This document shows, piece after piece, positions 6,825-15,640 of a DNA stretch of 64,000 nucleotides. Position 1 is the stretch's first letter; the number at the start of each line of letters is the position of its first letter. The DNA comes from Butyrivibrio sp. (lineage in GTDB: Bacteria; Bacillota; Clostridia; Lachnospirales; Lachnospiraceae), in NCBI GenBank assembly GCA_015056625.1, contig SVFY01000006.1, positions 1 to 64,000 of the forward strand, written 5' to 3'. The notes below the pieces were generated by a model. That model was not told the DNA's origin. It made no database searches and saw nothing but the letters and a program-made list of their open reading frames with translations. Made by a program: the position numbers and the translations under genes.

Positions 6825-9800
6825 TTATTTAAATTCTAAAACTGTCTTTTCAACAATCCTGATATCTATAGGTTTCGATACGTGAGCATTCATGCCTGCA
6901 TCGAAGGCCAGCTGCACATCGTCTGCATAAGCATTTGCAGTCATGGCGATGATAGGTATCCTCTGGGACCAGTCCGTCCCAAGGGCTCTTATGGCTGATG
7001 CTGCCTCATATCCATTCATGACAGGCATCTGAATATCCATAAGGATCATATCATAGTCGCCCTCATTTGCAGCTTTAAACATCTCAACAACTTCCTGGCC
7101 GTTAACTGCTCTTGTTACCGTCGCTCCTTCCATTGCCATAAGCTCTGTCAGGATATCTGCGTTGATATCGTTGTCTTCTGCAGCAAGGAACTTCATGCCA
7201 TCTAATGGATTCTTTTCCTCCTTGGCCACATTTACGCTTGCCCTGCTGGTGATGTCCTCTATAAGCTGCTTGAAGGTAGATACAAAAAACGGCTTCTGCA
7301 TCAGATCATTGGCGCCTGCTGCCCTTATCTCATCCTCAACAGCCGCAAAGTCATCAACCATCGCAATGATAAGAACGTTGTTCCTCTTGTCTTTTGCCCT
7401 AATGCTCTTTATGATCTCGGCGGCGTTCATGCTGCCAACCTTCTCATCTACCATGATAACATCAAATGGCTGATTTTCCGCCATGCAGGTGTCGATTAGG
7501 TGGAGCGCACCAAATCCTGTTGGGGACTCCATAACCTCCACGCTGTCGTTTTCGAGGTTGTTAGCTATCTTGTCGCACTCATAGTGGTTGGCATCTACAA
7601 AAAGAACTCTCTTGATTCCGTGGGTTATCCAGAAATCGCCGTAGCTGCTGTCTGCAACCTTAAGGCGAAGGTTAACTATAAATTCACTTCCTTTGCCCTC
7701 TTCACTCTCTACGCGGATGGTTCCGCCCATGAGTTCCACAAGGCTCTTGGTTATTGCCATTCCAAGACCGGTTCCCTGAATGCCCTTGGTCTCTCCCTTT
7801 TCTTCCCTGGTGAAGGCATCAAATATCTTGTCCTTGTACTCAGGCTTCATTCCAATACCGTTATCTTTTATTGAGAATCGCAGATTTGAAAAGCCTTCTG
7901 AAGCAGTTGCGCTTTCATTTATGGTAAATTCTATCTTACCACCTTCTGGTGTGTATTTTACGGCATTTCCAAGGATATTCATCAGGATCTCATTGATCCT
8001 CTGCTTATCTCCCATGAACATATCGTGTTCCATATTATCAAGGCGCACAACGTATTCCTGGTTCTTGGCTTTTGCCTGGAAGGTGATGACAGAATTGATC
8101 TCTTCAAGTAAAAGACCCATGGCCATCTCGCTGATATCAAGGGTTGTCTTTCCGCTTTCGATCTTACTCATGTCAAGAACATCGTTCAAAAGAGCAAGCA
8201 GGTTCTGGGATGCCAGTGATATCTTGTGGCTGTACTCCCTGACTTTATCAGCCTCCTGGGCGTGCTTGTCGATGAGAAGGTTAAAGCCGGTGATGGCGTT
8301 CATAGGTGTCCTGAAATCATGGGACATATTGGCCAAAAAGCTGGTCTTGGCCTTGTTGGCTGTCTCTGCGGAGTTAAGGGCCTCCTGCAGCGTATGGTTT
8401 CTTCTGATCTCAAGTGTTCTGTCGTAGAGGGCGATGGCGAGCCTCTTTCCGCCGTCATCTATGGTGCTTATGATAACTCCACGATAGTAAAGATGCTCAT
8501 CAGTCTTAACATTCTTTAGTCTCAGCTCTTCAAATACCTGTACATCCTTGGCATCTTTTGCTGCGGTGATGATCTCTCCAAGCCTTCTATCCTCTCCTCT
8601 CCTCTGTGCCTTTTCAAGCGTTCTGATATCGGCTTTTAAGTCGTCAATTGGAATTCCAAGGATCTTTTCCGCATTGGCAGTCAGGAAGCTGGCTTCATAG
8701 GTATCCTCATTGACCACCGCCAGGATATCGTTGTTCCTCTCAACCACAAAGTCAAACAGCCATTCTCTGTAGTGAATATCACTCTCTTTAAGTGCCAGCT
8801 GTTCTTTATTCATCCTGTCGATCTCAAGCACCATGTTGCTGAGTGTATCTGCCATATCCTTCATGGATGCTGAAAGCTGGCTTATCTCATCGTGTCCAGT
8901 GTCGGTATTCTCAACACCGAAATATCCATTCTTGATCTCGTTAGCCATGTTATTGATAGCCACGATCCTTGAACTAAAGTTCTCTGATACTTTAGTTCCC
9001 AGGAAAATGGTTATCATGAACAGTACAAGGGCTATGACAACGACTGAGAAAAGGATCCTGAACACGTCAGATGTGATCTCATTTCTGTCTATGTAGTAAT
9101 ACAGTATCCAGTCACTGGCAATGCTGGATGAAGGAACCAAAAAGTATCCGCGCTGGTCCTCGAATCCCTCGACGCTGCCACTCTTGATATGCTCTATTAT
9201 CTCTTCGTCAAGAGCCTTGTCTGAAATCGACCTGTGGCTTACCACATCATTGTTCCTGTCAAGGATCACAACGCCGTTATCCAGGTAGCTGCTCTGATTG
9301 ACCAGTGAGAAAAAGTGCTCGTTCCTGACTTTAAGGACTATCATTCCGATTCTTTTTGACGATGTCCCCGAATCCAGAAGAGCCTTGATAAGGTACACGC
9401 CGCCTTCGTCGTCGACCATCCAGGTGGTTCCATACTCGTTGTTTGTAAATTCATACCACTCTTTTTCCAGCTCAGTCTCCGGCTGTTTCAGGAAATCCCC
9501 CACATGCTTTTCCAGTATGAGATCTGAGCAGATAACTATGGACTCAATGTTGTTGTCGCTGCTGAGGTAATACCAGATAAGGGGCTCGATCTCTTCATTG
9601 AGCTCGTCTGTCAGCGCATATGGGTCCATATGGTTTCTCTCAAGGGCCCTTCTGAAGTCATCCTCATAGGAAAAGAACTTAATTACATCATTTTCTCTTT
9701 TGGCGTTATTCTCAATACCATAGGCTATGACATCAGCATTCCCTATCATGGTTATCCTGGTCTGCTCAATAAGGTTGTTCTTTGCCACAATATATGCATA

Positions 9801-9902
9801 GATACCCAGTATAACGATAGGAATGATAATAAGTATGGCGAACATGGCGATAAGGCCACTTCTTATGCTTCCCAGTTTTTTTGGTTTATCTGCACGATCC
9901 AT
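6825..9902 (-). CDS. Hybrid sensor histidine kinase with two receiver domains
   Basis: A 1025-residue membrane sensor. TM1 is at about 17-40, an extracellular Cache-like sensor domain at 41-280, TM2 at about 283-303, HAMP at about 305-358, PAS-like at 385-500, HisKA with H528 (NMSHDFRTP) and HATPase with DNGIGM and GTGLGMAI up to 745. Receiver 1 (765-880) has candidate phosphoacceptor D819, but its acidic pair is reduced to VDA and the usual S/T is missing, so it may be inactive. Receiver 2 (903-1022) has the standard LMDIQMP (D956) and KP. There is no DNA-binding output, so the target is unknown. It starts 9 bp after an orphan solute-binding protein, which suggests a ligand-presenting partner. 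Confidence 0.93.
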   Translation of the reverse strand: MDRADKPKKLGSIRSGLIAMFAILIIIPIVILGIYAYIVAKNNLIEQTRITMIGNADVIAYGIENNAKRENDVIKFFSYEDDFRRALERNHMDPYALTDELNEEIEPLIWYYLSSDNNIESIVICSDLILEKHVGDFLKQPETELEKEWYEFTNNEYGTTWMVDDEGGVYLIKALLDSGTSSKRIGMIVLKVRNEHFFSLVNQSSYLDNGVVILDRNNDVVSHRSISDKALDEEIIEHIKSGSVEGFEDQRGYFLVPSSSIASDWILYYYIDRNEITSDVFRILFSVVVIALVLFMITIFLGTKVSENFSSRIVAINNMANEIKNGYFGVENTDTGHDEISQLSASMKDMADTLSNMVLEIDRMNKEQLALKESDIHYREWLFDFVVERNNDILAVVNEDTYEASFLTANAEKILGIPIDDLKADIRTLEKAQRRGEDRRLGEIITAAKDAKDVQVFEELRLKNVKTDEHLYYRGVIISTIDDGGKRLAIALYDRTLEIRRNHTLQEALNSAETANKAKTSFLANMSHDFRTPMNAITGFNLLIDKHAQEADKVREYSHKISLASQNLLALLNDVLDMSKIESGKTTLDISEMAMGLLLEEINSVITFQAKAKNQEYVVRLDNMEHDMFMGDKQRINEILMNILGNAVKYTPEGGKIEFTINESATASEGFSNLRFSIKDNGIGMKPEYKDKIFDAFTREEKGETKGIQGTGLGMAITKSLVELMGGTIRVESEEGKGSEFIVNLRLKVADSSYGDFWITHGIKRVLFVDANHYECDKIANNLENDSVEVMESPTGFGALHLIDTCMAENQPFDVIMVDEKVGSMNAAEIIKSIRAKDKRNNVLIIAMVDDFAAVEDEIRAAGANDLMQKPFFVSTFKQLIEDITSRASVNVAKEEKNPLDGMKFLAAEDNDINADILTELMAMEGATVTRAVNGQEVVEMFKAANEGDYDMILMDIQMPVMNGYEAASAIRALGTDWSQRIPIIAMTANAYADDVQLAFDAGMNAHVSKPIDIRIVEKTVLEFK

Positions 9903-9911
9903 CCGGCACCT

Positions 9912-11240
9912 CTAGTTATCTTTTTTCAGTATCTCTTCTACCTTTTTATCTACATTTGCAAGGGCTTTGGCTGTTGAATTCTTACCCCTTACTACCTGCT
10001 GCAATTCTTTTCCCAGCTGATAGCGTATCGGACGGTTAAGCTCGACGCCCCAATCATTCCAGGGCAGGAAAACAAGCCCCTGGTCAAGGCACTCCGTAAT
10101 CCCATCGTATACCTCGCTGTTTTTAAACTCTGCATCTTTAAGATATGTCTGACTTCCAGGTCGGTCCTTCCAGATAGCCTCCTGGCCTTCTTTTGTAGCA
10201 AGAGAGGCCAGCACTTTTTTTGCTTCATCCCGCTTTATTGTGTTGGCATTTAGCGTAAGCCCTACATCACATCCACCTAGAATGGACTTCATATTTCCCG
10301 TTTTGCTAAAGAAAGGCAGCGTTCCCATATTGATATCCGGATTTAAGCGGATTATGGCGTTATAGGTCTCCGGCCCTCCAATAGTCATAGCAGCTTCGCC
10401 ATATGCGAATTTCTCAATGGTTGTTCTGTTGTCTGTGGTGTACATGTCTTTTGTAAGGATCTTGTGTTGGATCAGATCCTGCCAGTCCTTAAAGTAAGGT
10501 GCCAGCTCCTCTGAAAAATTTGTTCTGCCGTACTGGAGCCTTCCTCCAAACCCTTGTCCCCTGTCTGTTCCGAAATAGTTCCCCGCTACAACTGCAAGAG
10601 CAGTGTCTGTGAGGGTTAAGGGGTCCTTTAAGCTCAGTGAAAGTGGCCTTATCTTTTTTTCGACCCTGAGCCTGTCGCATGATTCCAAAAAAGACTGAAA
10701 AGAATGGGGAGTCTTTATGTCATTTTCTTCAAAAATATCTTTGTTGTAGTAAATACACTCGAACTGAGCTGTGTTTGGAACTGCGTAGATCTTGTCGCCG
10801 TAATCAAAAGCTCTTTTCGCCGTATCAGAAAAGTCCTCGCAAAGGTCTGTCACATCCGCTATATACCTGGTAACTGCATGCTTTTCCACCATCTCCTGAT
10901 CCATATAGATTATGTCAGGAGCACCGTTGTAGGATAGCTGTGCATCCATGATGGACTCATAGTTGCTCTTGTCTATATATATAAATTCAAATGAATAGTC
11001 TGGAAATTGTTCGGTCAGATATGCCCTGAGATTACTAAGATCATATTCCCGGTACCAGGAAGCGATCCTTATTAAGGTCTTTCCATTGCCCAGAATATAA
11101 TCCATGTCGCCTGTATCTGTATCAGATGACTCCGCAAATACAAGGCCCGCCTGAGAAAAATTCTCAAAAAGCGCACCTGTTATAAAAGATAATAAGAAAA
11201 TGACGGAAATAAAGATATTTCGAAGCCTTTTGCTCTTCAT
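9912..11240 (-). CDS. Extracellular solute-binding protein, orphan, kinase-linked
   Basis: A 442-residue family 1-type (sugar-class) solute-binding protein. It has an N-terminal signal segment (residues about 7-36, cleavage plausible after LVFA) and no lipobox cysteine. Typical elements are the early strand RIASWYREYDL, APDIIYMDQ, AVPNTAQFECIYYNKDIF and GEAAMTIGGPETYNA. No permease or ATPase is encoded nearby. The next gene, 9 bp downstream, is a hybrid histidine kinase with an extracellular sensor domain. Inferred role: binding a sugar-like ligand and passing that signal to the kinase, or serving a distant permease. It may stay membrane-anchored through an uncleaved signal segment. Confidence 0.82.
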   Translation of the reverse strand: MKSKRLRNIFISVIFLLSFITGALFENFSQAGLVFAESSDTDTGDMDYILGNGKTLIRIASWYREYDLSNLRAYLTEQFPDYSFEFIYIDKSNYESIMDAQLSYNGAPDIIYMDQEMVEKHAVTRYIADVTDLCEDFSDTAKRAFDYGDKIYAVPNTAQFECIYYNKDIFEENDIKTPHSFQSFLESCDRLRVEKKIRPLSLSLKDPLTLTDTALAVVAGNYFGTDRGQGFGGRLQYGRTNFSEELAPYFKDWQDLIQHKILTKDMYTTDNRTTIEKFAYGEAAMTIGGPETYNAIIRLNPDINMGTLPFFSKTGNMKSILGGCDVGLTLNANTIKRDEAKKVLASLATKEGQEAIWKDRPGSQTYLKDAEFKNSEVYDGITECLDQGLVFLPWNDWGVELNRPIRYQLGKELQQVVRGKNSTAKALANVDKKVEEILKKDN

Positions 11241-11270
11241 ATGTCCCTCATAAGAATAGCTGAAAAATGC

Positions 11271-11777
11271 CTATCTTATCAATATCTTCTTTATTTCCCC
11301 AACATAAACCATGTGATAATCGCCGTTTTTATAAAACTCTTCGGTTATCCCCTTATCCACAATACCATCCTCAGAGAACTCCTTGCCATAGAGGAGTTTG
11401 CAGGTAACGACATTGTCCGCCTCATCTATGAATGGAATGCCCTCATCATAATTAACATTGAGTCTGGCTCCGGCAATCTTATCCTCATCTCGTCCGGAAA
11501 CAGCATCAATATACTTGATGGCTCCTCTGAATTCATCATGATTTAAAAAGCTCAGTGAAAACTCCCCTGCTTTCTCTACAAGCTCTCTTGTAAACCTCTT
11601 TTCCCTAAGGAATATATAGACTACTCTTCTGTTCCACAGGTATCCGACTCCCCCAAAGGCAGCAGCTGCAGTGTTAACCCTATCGCCACTACCAGCAGTC
11701 ACAAGCATTTTTAAGCCGGTGAACTTAAATGGTCCCTCATCGACGTCTCTTGGGTCAACTGGCTGAAAAACGTGCAT
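11271..11777 (-). CDS. Flavin reductase-like FMN-binding protein
   Basis: A 168-residue protein of the flavin reductase/flavoredoxin split-barrel family. It keeps the pattern of a variable N-terminal strand, NTAAAAFGGVGYLWNRR (FMN-contacting region), VYIFLREKRFTRELVEKAGEFSLSFL and a C-terminal HMVYVGEIKKIL strand. These proteins bind FMN and pass electrons between reduced carriers. AGGAGG precedes the ATG. It lies 30 bp before the solute-binding protein gene in the same direction. A role in oxygen defence together with the flavodiiron protein is possible but unproven. Confidence 0.8.
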   Translation of the reverse strand: MHVFQPVDPRDVDEGPFKFTGLKMLVTAGSGDRVNTAAAAFGGVGYLWNRRVVYIFLREKRFTRELVEKAGEFSLSFLNHDEFRGAIKYIDAVSGRDEDKIAGARLNVNYDEGIPFIDEADNVVTCKLLYGKEFSEDGIVDKGITEEFYKNGDYHMVYVGEIKKILIR

Positions 11778-11809
11778 AGATACCTCCTTTTAAGTGCGAA
11801 AACAAAAGA

Positions 11810-12313
11810 TCAGAAATCCCTTATGGTGTCCTCTTCTGTGAGTCCGGTATTTTCAATTTTTGTTATCGTTACATCGTAACTAATCTGGTCGTTCACTTTA
11901 ATAGTAACACGGTCTCCTACCCTATGTCCAAGTAATTGTTTACCAAGGGGAGATTCAATGCTGATGAGGCCTTTTAAGGAATTCTTTCTCATTGTTGTAA
12001 CGATCTTGTAGGTCTCAAGTGAGCCGTCATCCTCCATCTTTAAGGTGACAGTCTTGTTCATGCCTACTTCATCATCCTTGGCGTCATCATCTATAACTCT
12101 TGCAGTCTTGATCATCCTCTCCAAAAACCTTATCCTGCTCTCGTTCTGATTTTTGGCCTTTTTTGCTGCGTAGTATTCAAAATTCTCAGACAGATCACCC
12201 TGGGCCCTGGCTTCCTTGACATGCTCAAGAAGCTCTTTTCTGACAACCACCTTTCGGTGCTCTATCTCTTTTTCCATATCCTCGATGTCTTTTTTTGTAA
12301 GTTCGTTGTTCAT
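11810..12313 (-). CDS. greA: Transcription elongation factor GreA
   Basis: A 167-residue GreA, which rescues backtracked RNA polymerase by stimulating transcript cleavage. The N-terminal coiled coil carries the acidic tip in ARAQGDLSENFEYYAAK, and the C-terminal FKBP-like domain ends with SPLGKQLLGHRVGDRVTI. The reading frame is open to 12355, but the added residues would overlap the fba terminator, so the ATG at 12313, preceded by GGAG, is taken as the start. Adjacent genes are fba upstream and the flavin reductase-like gene about 30 bp downstream. Confidence 0.95.
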   Translation of the reverse strand: MNNELTKKDIEDMEKEIEHRKVVVRKELLEHVKEARAQGDLSENFEYYAAKKAKNQNESRIRFLERMIKTARVIDDDAKDDEVGMNKTVTLKMEDDGSLETYKIVTTMRKNSLKGLISIESPLGKQLLGHRVGDRVTIKVNDQISYDVTITKIENTGLTEEDTIRDF

Positions 12314-12334
12314 ATCCTGCTCCACAATCTCTGA

Positions 12335-12370
12335 AATAAAAAAGGGTAAAGCCATAGGCTCTACCCTTTA
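12335..12370 (-). terminator. Terminator after fba
   Basis: On the minus strand AAAGGGTAGAGCC pairs with GGCTTTACCCTTT across a short loop (12341-12370), followed by a run of T (12335-12340). It ends the fba transcript 20 bases after the stop codon. Confidence 0.88.
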
Positions 12371-12390
12371 CATAAACTCTTTTGTAGCTA

Positions 12391-13254
12391 TCAAGCCTTT
12401 CCAACTGATCCGAAGAGTTCCATCTTCTCTTTAACTGTGCCCTTGATTGCCTCAGCACCAGGAGCGAGAAGTTTACGAGGATCAAAGCCCTTGCCCTCAA
12501 GGTCCTTGCCTGCCTCAACATACTTACGTGTTGCATCTGCGAATGAGAGCTGGCACTCAGTATTAACGTTGATCTTGGATACACCAAGTGTGATTGCCTT
12601 CTTGATCATATCAGCAGGGATTCCTGTGCCGCCATGAAGAACAAGTGGCATGATTCCTGTCTTCTGCTGGATAGCATCAAGTACGTCGAATCTAAGTCCT
12701 GGCCATCCCTCTGGATACTTACCATGGATGTTACCAATACCAGCTGCAAGCATATCAACGCCAAGATCAGCAATTCTCTTGCACTCATCTGGATCAGCGC
12801 ACTCGCCCATTCCTACAACGCCATCTTCCTCACCGCCGATTGAACCAACCTCAGCCTCGATTGAAAGGCCAAGCTGATGAGATACATTAACAAGCTCAGA
12901 TGTCTTAGCTACGTTCTCTTCGATGTCGTAGTGAGATCCATCAAACATGATTGATGTGAATCCAGCCTTGATGCACTTATAGCATCCTTCGTATGTGCCG
13001 TGGTCAAGGTGAAGTGCTACTGGAACTGTGATTCCAAGGCTCTCGTCCATTGCCTTAACCATTGCTGCTACTGTGGTAAAGCCAGTCATGTACTTACCAG
13101 CACCCTCAGAAACACCAAGAATAACAGGTGACTTGAGTTCTTCAGCTGTAAGAAGGATTGACTTAGTCCACTCAAGGTTGTTGATGTTGAACTGACCAAC
13201 TGCATAGTGGCCTTCTTTTGCTTTTACAAGCATATCTTTTGCGGATACTAACAT
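12391..13254 (-). CDS. fba: Class II fructose-bisphosphate aldolase
   Basis: A 287-residue zinc-dependent aldolase that splits fructose 1,6-bisphosphate into dihydroxyacetone phosphate and glyceraldehyde 3-phosphate. Zinc and catalytic motifs are in place: ALHLDHG, EAEVGSIGGEEDG, GIGNIHGKYP, VLHGGTGIP and INVNTECQ. Length is standard for the FbaA/GatY group. It is a single-gene unit with its own strong promoter (13295-13323) and terminator (12335-12370), which fits high constitutive expression. The protein is closest to the fructose-bisphosphate type by motif and not to tagatose aldolases, although the two are hard to separate by eye. Confidence 0.95.
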   Translation of the reverse strand: MLVSAKDMLVKAKEGHYAVGQFNINNLEWTKSILLTAEELKSPVILGVSEGAGKYMTGFTTVAAMVKAMDESLGITVPVALHLDHGTYEGCYKCIKAGFTSIMFDGSHYDIEENVAKTSELVNVSHQLGLSIEAEVGSIGGEEDGVVGMGECADPDECKRIADLGVDMLAAGIGNIHGKYPEGWPGLRFDVLDAIQQKTGIMPLVLHGGTGIPADMIKKAITLGVSKINVNTECQLSFADATRKYVEAGKDLEGKGFDPRKLLAPGAEAIKGTVKEKMELFGSVGKA

Positions 13255-13294
13255 TTTGATTTCCCCTTTACTATAGTTTTTGATGGTTATAACA

Positions 13295-13323
13295 ATTATA
13301 TACTCGCTTTAATTTGGTGTAAA
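13295..13323 (-). promoter_or_regulatory. Sigma-70-type promoter of fba
   Basis: On the minus strand TTTACA (13318-13323), a 17-bp spacer and TATAAT (13295-13300) stand about 40 bases before the fba ATG. Confidence 0.8.
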
Positions 13324-13327
13324 GGCA

Positions 13328-15418
13328 CTAGAATTCGATTACGTTGTCTGACCAGAACTCTTCATCCGATACTTCAGTGAAACTGTTGTACCTTAAAACA
13401 TAGCCGGTATTTCTTGACATTGTAAGGCTCAAAACACCGTCACTTACAGTTTTACTAGTTACTGTTGTATTAAATCCTGTCTGATCAGAAACAATGAGCT
13501 GCCTTATCTTCACATCCCTCGGAATACCAAGAGACCATACCTCTATGTCCCTTGTAACTTCAAAGCTGTTATTGTTTATAGCCACGATCACAGCTGCTGT
13601 GCGGTTAAATCTGCCATATACTATGATGTTGTTTTCTGCATACAGCTCTTTTATCGAGCCCTTTCTAAGCTCAGGGCAGGCGCTGTGAATGCGGATCATT
13701 TCCTTGTGGAAAGAGATCATCTGCTTGTCCTCTTCGCCCCAAGGGTATGTGCGCCTGTTGTCAGGATCTGTAAAGCCACATACTCCAGCCTCATCTCCAT
13801 AATATATTGTTGGAGCGCCAGGCCATGTCATCTGAACCATAACAGCCTGTCTCATCTGATATTTCCTGATACCGGTATCAGCTGAACCAGGAACCAGTGT
13901 ATCGCACCTTCCAACCTTCTGGTTTGTCCTTGTAAGGAACCTTGAATGGTCATGGTTGGAAAGCTCATTCATTGCAGTATAAAGTGATGGCATTGTAAAG
14001 TTCTGACCGCCCTGATAGAGCATGGTGTCAAAGAACTCTCTGGCATTGCCCACTCTCAAGGGCTTGAACTCGTCGCTGTGCTTGTCCATTCCTGTCAAAA
14101 ACCAGGTCAGGGGCTCCATAAAGGCATCATAGTTCATGACCGTGTCCCACTCATCTCCCATGAGCCAGTCCCTGGCTGGTCCATAGTGCTCAGCAAGGAT
14201 GATCGCGTCAGGCTTTGCTTTTTTGACTTCCTGTCTGAACCTCTTCCAGAACCTGTGATTATACTCTGCTGAATGGCCCAGGTCCGCCGCAACGTCAAGG
14301 CGCCATCCATCTGCGTTGTAGGGTTCTGACACCCACTTTTTGCCAATCTGTATTATGTAGTCCTCAAGCTCTTTTGATCCTTCGTAGTTGAGCTTGGGAA
14401 GAGTGTCATATCCCCACCAGCCGTCATAACTGGCGTTGTATGGCCATGCGTCGTTTGAAAAAGAGAAATAGGACCTGTAGGGACTGTCTGCAGAAATGTA
14501 GGCTCCCTTCTTGTAGTCCTTGGCATCTTCATAAATCCTCTCTCTGTCCAGCCACTTGTTAAATGAACCGCAGTGGTTAAAGACTCCGTCCAGGATGACC
14601 CTCATATCCCTGTTGTGTGCCTCAGAAACCAGTTTGGCAAAAAGCTGATCGCTGGCCTCAAGGTTCTTTTTGCTGGTGACTCTCTTAATATACCTCTCTG
14701 CCCGCTTGTTGCTTTTTTCATACTGGGGCAGGATATCTCCTCCATCTTCAACGATCCTGCCAAAGTGAGGATCAATATGGTCATAGTCCTGAGTATCATA
14801 TTTGTGGGAAGAAGGCGAAACAAAGATAGGATTGAGGTAAAGAACTTCTACTCCCAGGTCTTTCAGGTAGTCAAGCTTGTCGATGACTCCCTGAAGATCT
14901 CCTCCATAAAAGTTGGCAAAGTCCCTGCCAGCTTCAGGATTTTTTTTCCAGTCCTCAATATTCTTGGAAAGAAAGCCGTTGTATGAGTACTCTCCTGAAT
15001 AAACATCATTGGTCTTATCGCCGTTATTAAATCTGTCCACAAAGATCTGATACATAACTGCGCCCTTGGCCCAGTCTGGCGTTGAAAAACCTGGGATAAC
15101 AACAAATTTCATGCTGTCCATAAGGCTTCCGACAGCGCCTCGCTTGTCGTAGTAGCAAAAGCTTTCGTCATTGCCTGTGATCTCAAAGTGGTAGATAAAG
15201 GGATCTTTTCCGATGTTTACAGAAATGTCGTAATAGTCGAAACCGCCTTCGGTCTCGCTTAGCTTCATCTTCCTTCTTTCGTTTCCGTACACTAAAACTA
15301 CCTGTGATGCGTCTTTATGGGCGCATCTGAACCTGAAGTCCGTGATCCTGAAGGCGTCCGGCTCCGCGGGGCGAAGGTAGTCCAGAGTCATATCGTGAAA
15401 GAAAGCATTTGTGTTCAT
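13328..15418 (-). CDS. GH13 neopullulanase/cyclomaltodextrinase-type enzyme
   Basis: A 696-residue alpha-glucan hydrolase. An N-terminal beta domain (1-115, like CBM34) precedes the GH13 barrel. Conserved regions are LDGVFNH (D277, N281, H282), GWRLDVAAD with nucleophile D375, ILAEHYG with acid E410 and LSNHDHSR with D490. A C-terminal beta domain follows from about 610. There is no signal peptide, so it works in the cytoplasm on imported maltodextrins, pullulan fragments or cyclodextrins. The ribosome site is weak (AAGGA about 12 bases before the ATG). Lack of a maltose transporter beside it is notable. Confidence 0.9.
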   Translation of the reverse strand: MNTNAFFHDMTLDYLRPAEPDAFRITDFRFRCAHKDASQVVLVYGNERRKMKLSETEGGFDYYDISVNIGKDPFIYHFEITGNDESFCYYDKRGAVGSLMDSMKFVVIPGFSTPDWAKGAVMYQIFVDRFNNGDKTNDVYSGEYSYNGFLSKNIEDWKKNPEAGRDFANFYGGDLQGVIDKLDYLKDLGVEVLYLNPIFVSPSSHKYDTQDYDHIDPHFGRIVEDGGDILPQYEKSNKRAERYIKRVTSKKNLEASDQLFAKLVSEAHNRDMRVILDGVFNHCGSFNKWLDRERIYEDAKDYKKGAYISADSPYRSYFSFSNDAWPYNASYDGWWGYDTLPKLNYEGSKELEDYIIQIGKKWVSEPYNADGWRLDVAADLGHSAEYNHRFWKRFRQEVKKAKPDAIILAEHYGPARDWLMGDEWDTVMNYDAFMEPLTWFLTGMDKHSDEFKPLRVGNAREFFDTMLYQGGQNFTMPSLYTAMNELSNHDHSRFLTRTNQKVGRCDTLVPGSADTGIRKYQMRQAVMVQMTWPGAPTIYYGDEAGVCGFTDPDNRRTYPWGEEDKQMISFHKEMIRIHSACPELRKGSIKELYAENNIIVYGRFNRTAAVIVAINNNSFEVTRDIEVWSLGIPRDVKIRQLIVSDQTGFNTTVTSKTVSDGVLSLTMSRNTGYVLRYNSFTEVSDEEFWSDNVIEF

Positions 15419-15455
15419 AAATCAGTAATTGTCCTTAGATAAATTTATTAATAGC

Positions 15456-15485
15456 AAAAAAGACAGCGGGTAAGCTGTCTTTTTA
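15456..15485. terminator. Bidirectional terminator between ftsH and GH13 gene
   Basis: AAAAAGACAGC and GCTGTCTTTTT flank a six-base loop. The stem has T-runs on both strands. It probably ends the tilS-hpt-ftsH transcript about 155 bases after the ftsH stop. The 155 bases between (15486-15640) hold AT-rich, promoter-like sequence but no gene. Confidence 0.75.
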
Positions 15486-15640
15486 GAGAAGGTATTTCTT
15501 TCTTATGGGGTATAGCAAAAAACTATATAATGTATTGGGGGGTTACGCATATTATAATAGCAACCCCTTGGCCCCGCGTAAAGACTAATACTTCACAAAT
15601 TTGTCAAAAACAGCTTATCGTTTTTGTGAAAAGTGCACAA

